Shown here: piece by piece, positions 57,338-64,000 of the stretch
How positions within the stretch are numbered: the stretch's first letter is position 1
How the letters are laid out: every line of letters starts with the position of its first letter
Position numbers and translations under genes: made by a program
The notes under the pieces: model-generated
What the model saw: only the letters and a program-made list of their open reading frames with translations
Database searches by the model: none
Told to the model about the DNA's origin: nothing
NCBI GenBank assembly: GCA_016617855.1
Contig: JAECUM010001167.1
Span: 62,001 to 126,000 of the forward strand
From: Megalonaias nervosa
Lineage: Eukaryota > Mollusca > Bivalvia > Unionida > Unionidae
DNA length: 64,000 bases
Reading direction: 5' to 3'

Positions 57338-59830
57338 TTAACTTTATGACAAGAACATTTGTCATTTATTTGTTCGGACGAATCAAAACTGTTGATAGTC
57401 ATGTTTTGTTTTTTTTTAATTAACCTGAGGCTTGTTTTCATGTTTTTTAATGACATTCAAAAATTCATAAAAAAAAGTCAGGTAAGTCAGTCTGAGCTGT
57501 ACTCAATTATTCATACAAACCAATTTTTCATTTCATGCTTTAATTGCAATGAGTCAGCAACCAGAGATTTCTAAATTAATAATTTTAAAAAAGGTGTTGA
57601 TCATGCCTTTGGTATTTAAACTGCCATTGTTTACCTGGCTTTGACATGTCAGGTAATAAAAATATTATAATTGATCTTATTTTCCCTGATGGACAACACA
57701 AACTTAAAACCAATTAAACCTGGTAACAAAAGCAAATAATAGCAAAGCCGTTGGAATATATATATATATATATATAATATTAGGAATTTGGCCATGAAAA
57801 TTGAACCTGAACCTTCCAACAAAGAAAATATTTTTAGCCAAGATTGTAATAAGGTCTTTACAGCTTGTTTTATCAAATTATCATGTGCTGTGTGGACTCT
57901 TATGCCAGAAAATGATGAAAATCCTGATGTGCATGTATATGTAACTGTAATTAAAGTTTATAAATTGCGCTTAACATTAGTTTGGTAAACATTGTATTGA
58001 AGATTATAGTTTTAAATCTAATGTGCATTTCTGTAGGACTATCTCTTACAGACCAGCTCCAGTCAAGTCATCATGTTTATGTTAGTCATAGTGTACATGG
58101 GCTGAGTCAGTTGCCAGATTACAGGTTGCCAGGGTTTCAATATAAAATACAAACCTAAATCTGGCTGTCAGACTGAGTTAACATTTCTGGTCAGCACATT
58201 AAATGGAAATTTGGTTGCAACATTAGGCTTTGTTAAGTATGTGCATTTCTGGCTGAGAGTCAAAAACTGGCACATTTGAGTGATGACTGGTGCTTATAAA
58301 AGTTGTTAGGGCTATGTAATGAGTATTTAACATGCCTAGGTGTATACTGCAAAACCATGACATGCATGCAGGATTGCTACAATGTCTACATTCTACTTTA
58401 CTCTTATCTTTTTCCATAAAATTTAGCACATCTGAAATGCCATTAGCATGGACAGTCAATCCTCTGCCTTAAATGCTGTTCTACAACCACTCGGTATTCC
58501 TGTTTGTAGATGTAAAATGTGACAGAAATGATCACCATATACTGATCTATTGTACTAAATTATGCATGGTTCTGTATGCCTTATTACTTATAGCTGGGAA
58601 GTGCTCTAAACAATAGTTCAAAACAGCATTCAATTTAACATATTTATTTCAAAATATATTACCAAAATGATTTCTTACATAATTGTTAAAATGTTGTGTT
58701 CCAATCTTTAACAGGATAAAGAGAATAAATTGTCCAAACTTCACTTAAGAAATTCAAGTTTGTCAAGAATATGAATGACCACTTGCAATTTGAGACCCAG
58801 TAAAGTTAATCAACAAACTTGAACAAAAGATGTTGTTCATGACAACTCCATCTGAAACAAAGCTAACACAAGCAGTGTTGACCCTAACCCTTGTATCTAA
58901 ATCCACATCTGCCATCTTACAGATCACAAATACAAGTACATGTACCTAGATCATAGCAACAGGCTCATGGCAGCAAATGTGATTTCGAAAACTGTATGCT
59001 CTGGATAATTGACATGTTGTACTTCAGTTACATGTTTGACATTAATATGTACAACAATGACAAATGCTCAATCTGAAATTCCATAAAAATCAATAAATGG
59101 TATCTATAAATGGCATAATTTCATCTCTGAACATGTAGTCTGGTAATTTAAACTACCAAAACAAAGATAACAGAAATAACAATAGAACCAGTAAACCGTT
59201 TTTCTTTCAACCTTTTTTTATCTTGACAATTTTAAGGGATTCATCATTTCTAAATTGGAAGTAAGATCTTTTTAAAACTGGCAATATTTTTCAGGAAATC
59301 CCCTTCATACACCTTAATGTCTTGGGCTCACAGAGGTAGATGCCTGCAAAATAAGAATAGAACTGATACGCACTGTTAAAAATTAAAACTATATGAGATA
59401 ATCCCTAAGACACAAATACTTAAATCCTGAACATAGTCAGTACTCTGTAATGGTTACTAGTGTTGTAACTATGTTTCATGTTATGATACCAAAATGTGAT
59501 TCCACATTTCAGCAGAAGTGAACAAGATATTGAAATATATGACAAATAACACACTCGTCATTATAATTTATCTTCATATGACATAACATGTCAATGTACA
59601 AGCTGAATGGCTTTTAAAACTACCTGCTGTTGAAGGAAACTCTGTCAATGCCTTTGTATTATAAACATGAATCCCCTCACCAATTGGATTGGTATTGCAA
59701 TCAGAGTAATACCATACAGACTTTCGTTGAGGTACATACACATACCAATTTTTATTGTAAAATTTTTAACAGGCAATCCTTCAAAGGAAATGTTGATATT
59801 TTGTACAATTTAGTAACATTACCTAAATAA
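57338..59830. other. Non-coding stretch
   Basis: No supported gene. On the minus strand 59345-59290 has a TTTTGCAG acceptor followed by a short open stretch (IYLCEPKTLRCMKGIS then stop) that could be an alternative last exon, but I cannot assign it. Confidence 0.4.
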
Positions 59831-59835
59831 AACAA

Positions 59836-59978
59836 CTACTGTTTGACTTTGTACCAGTTGGCTACTTTCTGGATTACACCATTCTGCATCAAGTACTGAA
59901 CTATTTGGTGGCCTTTTTTTAAGAGCAGCACTGAATCACTGATGGCAGTTTCTTCCTCAGTAACCTTAAGTTCATCTT
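59836..59978 (-). CDS. Possible terminal exon, unknown protein
   Basis: Minus-strand open stretch DELKVTEEETAISDSVLLLK, then KGHQIVQYLMQNGVIQKVAN and WYKVKQ, ending in TAG. Amphipathic helical composition and a neat Trp/Lys-rich end look protein-like. The upstream frame closes at a TAA, so an acceptor must lie near 59978, but no strong polypyrimidine tract is present. I recognise no family. Confidence 0.3.
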
Positions 59979-60179
59979 TTGTATCTTATTTATCAACATG
60001 AATAGAAGTTGGTTTGTAGTAAAGTCACCAATTGGTCCACCACAATGTTGTTTGATATAACAGTACTCACACTTTCTAGTATTTCTGTCTGAAATAAGCA
60101 ATACAATGGCATCTAGGCTATGATAGAAGCTGCAGCTATAATTTGAAACTTTAAAAACAAATCTTTCAAAGGGAAGCAC

Positions 60180-61104
60180 ACTCTACAGACCAATAAAAAT
60201 TTCTAAGAATCTAAGATAAAACCATTTCTTCTATTTCACTGTTGAGTGCTGAAACTACTTGGTTATTTAGTGATTTAGCACCAGGGCATAGTAATAAAGT
60301 GATTTTCCTATGTTGGCATTGATGGGGGGGGGTCAAGTACTTTTAAGCTCAGGTGTGTGTGTGTCTGTTTGTGTGCACCAGAGATATAACAGCTTGGTGC
60401 AAGGACATGTCCAGTGAATAAAAAGATACTGCAAGGGATTACCCATGATCAAATTTCTATGGTCAAAAATGGTGCAAAATTCCTATTCAGTTTCTGATAG
60501 TAACATTTTGTACTATCTGAAATAAAATAAAATAAACTGTATAATAATTTTGTAAAAAAAAAAAATAATAAAAATTTCATGCAGCCATTCCATTCTATAA
60601 CGTTAATGTAAAAAAAAAAAAAAATGACTAAAACTGTTTTGTCTCATCATCTCTGCTCACCTAATAAGAGTTATTATTCCAGGTGAGGATAAGGGGCTGT
60701 CCATTTAGTACATTTGAAAATAGTCATTTTTTTTTTCCCCTTCCCCCAGTTGCAGGGTGTACTTTTTTCTAAACCCTCCCCAGTGTGAAGGTATACATTT
60801 GCTTAGTACCCCCCCCCCTTCAAACACTGTCAATTTGTTTGCATTTCAAGTAAAAAGGGAGTTTCTTTAGTAACATGGTCTCCATATTTGCATGATCAAG
60901 TCCCTGTTTTCAGCAACAAATTTGATCATTCACTGTGTTTGATAATCTCACTAATTCCATACATTTTGGAGTTACATTTTTATTTGTCCATTATTTCTAA
61001 AAATATTAAAGCTGTACATTGCAAATACTGGATGCAGATGACACAGTTCAGACTGCCATGCATCATCCATCCTGGAAACCAGAAAAGGGGGTGTGTGTGT
61101 GTGT
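60180..61104. other. Non-coding stretch
   Basis: Poly-G, poly-C and poly-A runs, a diverged relative of the GGGCTGT-ended MITE starting near 60689, and a TG run at 61090-61107. No gene supported. Confidence 0.5.
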
Positions 61105-61330
61105 GTGATTTATATTTTTAACGTAGCTTTAACAATTTTTCAGTCATATCGTTACGATGTCTGCAGTGTGACAGTTTATAGTGATGTCTAGCACTGGGGC
61201 ATCGTGCCGCAGACATGTAGCATGATGTCCCACCCAGTCACATTATCCTGACACCAGGCTGACCAGTCCTAACACTAACATCTTAATGCTGAGTGCCAAG
61301 CGAGGCAGCTGTTAGTACCATTTTTTTAAG
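61105..61330 (-). mobile_element. SINE, 5'-truncated inverted copy
   Basis: Reverse complement of the body and 3' end of the SINE at 18726-19035, including CGTAGCTTTAACAATTTTTC, CGCAGACATGTAGCATGATG and GCCAAGCGAGGCAGCTGTTA. The tRNA-like head is missing. Confidence 0.85.
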
Positions 61331-61912
61331 TCAGAAAAGGGCACAGGGGCTAATCTAGTTGCTTACAATAAACGTATCACTTATATATGTACTATTAAAA
61401 AAAACTACAAGTGAAGATAATTCTCTCCCATTTTGCATAACTTATATGGCCATGATCAGACCCATTTAATATGCAACTGCAGTACACTGAATGGTTGAGT
61501 GCCCTCTCATTGGCCAATTTAAAATGATGTACTGCACTTCTTTATAACTTCTCTTCCAGATGCTTTTCATTTTTAATATTGGTAAGGGGCTACAAACAAA
61601 TTGGAAAGTGTGCAAATACTATCAGTTGTTTCTTCTTGGCTATGGCAAATAGGTTTTATTGTAACTTTAATGAAGTTTTTGTTATTAGGTGTGTATGTAC
61701 TATTTGGTCTATCCCCACCCACACATATGTTCAAACTTCATCCCCCTCCACCCCCCGAATATGTACATACAGAATCTACAGTCCTCAACAAAATAAACTT
61801 TAATCCAAAACCAACATAAGATTCACAATGAAACTAACATACGTCAACTCAAAAATGAACACTAGTGCATTCATTAAGAAAATTATTCAAGTGAATTAAA
61901 AAAAAGGCCTGG

Positions 61913-62086
61913 AGCAGCAGAGAGGGTGAACCCTACAACTTTGTAGAGACCTTATTTTTGAAAATTAAGGGTTCCTACGAAGGCTGAAAAAAGAAGTTTT
62001 TGCCTTAATAATGAAAACTTCTTTAATTGACCAGATTTTTTCACAATCTGGTCACTATGCATATGTCCTTCACCCTCTCTGCTGCT
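61913..62086 (+). repeat. Terminal module of element 2
   Basis: Bounded by AGCAGCAGAGAGGGTG (61913-61928) and its inverse CACCCTCTCTGCTGCT (62071-62086). After the shared GAACCCTACAA the interior is unrelated to that of element 1. It contains two hairpins: AGAAGTTTT with AAAACTTCT, and GACCAGATT with AATCTGGTC (7-base loop). Confidence 0.85.
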
Positions 62087-62093
62087 ATGATTT

Positions 62094-62756
62094 TTATCCA
62101 AAAATTGTATCAAGTCCGTTGCGATATCTTGACCTAGGATCATGTAAATTTATCGTTACAAAACCAAAGCGAGCAGCTTGTGCTTTTGAAAAGAAATTTT
62201 TAAATTTGTTCATGTCCATGTCGCCTGAACACCAAGTATAATAAATATTCTGCAGCGTATGATTATCTACGCCATTAAACACAACCAAAATGTTACAATT
62301 ATCTCTGATTACTTTTGGAATTTGTGTATATCTCTGTGTAACATAAATCACGTCTGTATTTTTATGTCTACCTCGTGAAAATATTCTAGCTGGATTTGAT
62401 TGTTTGTCCAGCATAACATCATCGTACACCACTAAATTATTAATGAATCCATCCAGATCATCTACAGATGGTGCTTCATCAATATCAGTAATAAAGTCTA
62501 TGACATTGTCTTCATGTAACGATTTTGCGTTTTCATTAAAATCTTTAAGTACTTCGTAACATCGCTGATCATCTACAGATGGCGCTACTAAATATAATTT
62601 ATCCCACTTCAGCCATCGCATTATTAGATTAAGTAGTAATTGCGTCTTTCCACTTCCAGACGGGCCTATTATAATCATTCTGATAGAATTCGGAAGCGCT
62701 GGATGGTGTTTTACTGGTTCTTGTTTTCGTGTCGCAGAAAAGTCAATTATATCCAT
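62094..62756 (-). CDS. A32/FtsK-like packaging ATPase, element 2
   Basis: 220 aa, intact. Same motifs as the element 1 copy: Walker A GPSGSGKT, Walker B NLVVYDDV, and the RYTQIPKVIRDN segment. It is one residue shorter (DSDV versus DNV) and keeps the 12-bp divergent gap to the phospholipase start. Expected role: DNA translocation into capsids, by family. Confidence 0.92.
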   Translation of the reverse strand: MDIIDFSATRKQEPVKHHPALPNSIRMIIIGPSGSGKTQLLLNLIMRWLKWDKLYLVAPSVDDQRCYEVLKDFNENAKSLHEDNVIDFITDIDEAPSVDDLDGFINNLVVYDDVMLDKQSNPARIFSRGRHKNTDVIYVTQRYTQIPKVIRDNCNILVVFNGVDNHTLQNIYYTWCSGDMDMNKFKNFFSKAQAARFGFVTINLHDPRSRYRNGLDTIFG

Positions 62757-62768
62757 ATAATAAATAAT
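62757..62768. promoter_or_regulatory. 12-bp divergent promoter, element 2
   Basis: Same length and nearly the same sequence as 20182-20193, between the ATPase and phospholipase starts. Confidence 0.5.
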
Positions 62769-63272
62769 ATGAGTCTATATTGTGTTCGATGCAGAGCACC
62801 TACCGATACTACTGAATTAACAACAATAACAACAAGAAATAAAAGACGTGCACTTACAGGCAAGTGTGTGAAATGTGGTACCAAGAAATATAAATTTATT
62901 CCAACAAAGACAGGTGGGGGTGATATCGCTGCTTCGTTAGGAAAATTACCAGGAACTCCATGGGCTAAATATCCCGGTGAGAAACATTTACCCGGATATA
63001 ATTATTGTGGTCCTGGAACTCGTCTTGATATCAGACTCGATGATCAAGATCAACCAAAACCAGGAGAGTATCCAGTAAATAAGATCGATCAAGCGTGTCA
63101 CGTTCACGATGTCGCGTATAAAAGTAAGGATTTGCAACACCGACATCTTGCGGATGTGAAATTGATTCACGCGTTAAATTCTATACCTAATAAATCTCTC
63201 AGAGAAAAATTAGCTAGTTTTCTAGTAAAAACTGCTATGAAAGGTAAACTAGTGTTAGGGGCTGGCAATTAA
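62769..63272 (+). CDS. Zinc-ribbon plus phospholipase A2 protein, element 2
   Basis: 167 aa from the ATG at 62769 (an upstream in-frame extension to 62640 overlaps the ATPase gene and is not used). Zinc ribbon YCVRC...GKCVKCG, calcium-loop motif YNYCGPG, then PVNKIDQAC and the catalytic HD in VHDVAY, then HLADVKL. All catalytic positions are kept relative to element 1, which indicates selection on the enzyme. Context is the same as in element 1: divergent from the ATPase, upstream of the integrase. Confidence 0.87.
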   Translation: MSLYCVRCRAPTDTTELTTITTRNKRRALTGKCVKCGTKKYKFIPTKTGGGDIAASLGKLPGTPWAKYPGEKHLPGYNYCGPGTRLDIRLDDQDQPKPGEYPVNKIDQACHVHDVAYKSKDLQHRHLADVKLIHALNSIPNKSLREKLASFLVKTAMKGKLVLGAGN

Positions 63273-63288
63273 TTATATAACTATCATA

Positions 63289-64000
63289 ATGGAATCTGTT
63301 TATTATTCCCCGAGAGGATTCTGGAGAGGTAAGGCAGCGATTAGTAAACTCGCCGAAGCAGCAAAAGTTTCACGTAATGTCGCTGCATCATGGTTAGCAC
63401 GACAGGCAATATGGCAAATCTTCCTAAGTCCACCTAAAAAAATTCATTACGCGCATTTTGATGTTAGTGTCCCTAATGAAGTTCATCCAGCAGATATTTT
63501 GTTTTTACCACACGATACCATTAAAACACGTGGACGAAAATCACGCACGTACAAATACGCGTTAACTGTCATTGACATTGCGAGTAGATATAAAGAAGCG
63601 GAGCCATTATCAACGAAAACAACATCTGAAGTTGCATCTGCGTTTGAACGCATTTATCAACGTGGTGGTCTACGATGGCCACGGTTATTACAAGTTGATC
63701 CCGGTAAAGAATTTCTTGGAGTAGTATCATCGTTGATGAACAAGCACAACGTTAAAATCAGACGAGGACATACTGAAATTCATCGTGATCAGGCAATCGT
63801 TGAACGATTTAATAGAACTCTTGCCGAGCGGTTATTCGGATATCAATATGCAAAGGAAATATCTACTGACTTCAAAGATAGATCTCGTGAATGGGTTGCA
63901 AGATTACCGAATGTGATAGCTGCGTTGAATAATGAAATTACTCGTGCAACTTCCATGAAACCTTCTAATGCGATCAAAAAAAAATATATACCCAATGGTT
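63289..64000 (+). CDS. Polinton integrase, element 2 (3' end outside window)
   Basis: Starts MESVYYSPRGFWRGKAAIS and is open for 237 codons to the window edge. Catalytic Asp in HPADILFLP, Asp in LQVDPGKEF and Glu in AIVERFNRTL are all present. It passes the A-run (9 A here) at which element 1 loses its frame. Confidence 0.9.
   Translation, partial: MESVYYSPRGFWRGKAAISKLAEAAKVSRNVAASWLARQAIWQIFLSPPKKIHYAHFDVSVPNEVHPADILFLPHDTIKTRGRKSRTYKYALTVIDIASRYKEAEPLSTKTTSEVASAFERIYQRGGLRWPRLLQVDPGKEFLGVVSSLMNKHNVKIRRGHTEIHRDQAIVERFNRTLAERLFGYQYAKEISTDFKDRSREWVARLPNVIAALNNEITRATSMKPSNAIKKKYIPNG

Larger units (their letters stand above)
61913..64000 (+). mobile_element. Polinton-type element 2, left end (partial)
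   Basis: Begins AGCAGCAGAGAGGGTG, as element 1 does with one change, and carries ATPase, phospholipase and integrase in the same order and spacing. Coding similarity to element 1 is high and no lesion is seen in this part, so this copy is probably younger or less decayed. It runs off the window at 64000. Confidence 0.92.

Noticed and set aside
1..64000. CRISPR array or bacterial-type operon
   Set aside because: The tandem repeats lack unique spacers between identical repeats, and spliceosomal introns, SINEs and LINEs show eukaryotic nuclear DNA.

Overview
This window is eukaryotic, and most likely from an invertebrate metazoan with a mollusc-like genome. It is AT-rich, its genes are split into short exons by spliceosomal introns, and it carries tRNA-derived SINEs, pogo/Tigger and hAT DNA transposons, a non-LTR retrotransposon fragment and many minisatellites. 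The taxon is inferred from repeat style and is not proven by any single gene.

Host genes. Three minus-strand exons of a mitochondrial pyruvate dehydrogenase kinase (PDK) lie at 14998-14707, 10847-10706 and 5903-5832, with matching splice phases. The remaining exons should lie beyond position 1. Its introns are full of minisatellites (about 43, 58, 50, roughly 55-60 and 48 bp periods) and decayed transposons. A possible first exon of another gene ends in a clean donor at 17054. Most of 37.7-61.1 kb is non-coding apart from repeats.

Element 1 (19233-33196, about 14 kb) is a complete Polinton/Maverick-type virus-like transposon. It has terminal inverted repeats of about 800 bp and a 5-bp target duplication (ATATT). 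Left to right it carries an A32/FtsK-like packaging ATPase (-), a zinc-ribbon plus phospholipase A2 protein (+), a DDE integrase (+, frameshifted), an HNH module (-), a family B DNA polymerase in one frame with an SF1 helicase (-, broken), a small cysteine-rich protein (+), an HNH endonuclease ORF with no Met (+), a GC-richer structured non-coding stretch, an unknown acidic protein (+), a small possible virion protein (-), a second cysteine-rich paralogue (-), and a large archaeo-eukaryotic primase fused to a herpesvirus UL9/origin-binding-type helicase (+, broken six times). No major capsid protein or protease is visible. The right inverted repeat carries a truncated second copy of the ATPase.

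Element 2 (61913 to beyond 64000) is the left end of a related element in the same orientation. Its ATPase and phospholipase are intact and its integrase is open to the window edge.

Between the two elements are a decayed SWIM/YqaJ-nuclease gene interrupted by a LINE fragment (33.9-37.7 kb), a related SAP-domain remnant (44.3 kb), a large 29-bp minisatellite (48.55-49.32 kb), an hAT-like remnant (51.5-53.1 kb), short hAT-type MITEs and a second Tigger copy.

The most unusual material is inside element 1: (i) the primase/UL9-type helicase module beside a PolB-helicase module; (ii) three copies of an approximately 100-bp palindrome-plus-tail repeat between its genes; (iii) a terminal module bounded by its own inverted copies of the element tip, whose interior differs between elements; (iv) a nested-stem structured segment; (v) arrays of GTGAC-N3-GTCAC palindromes.
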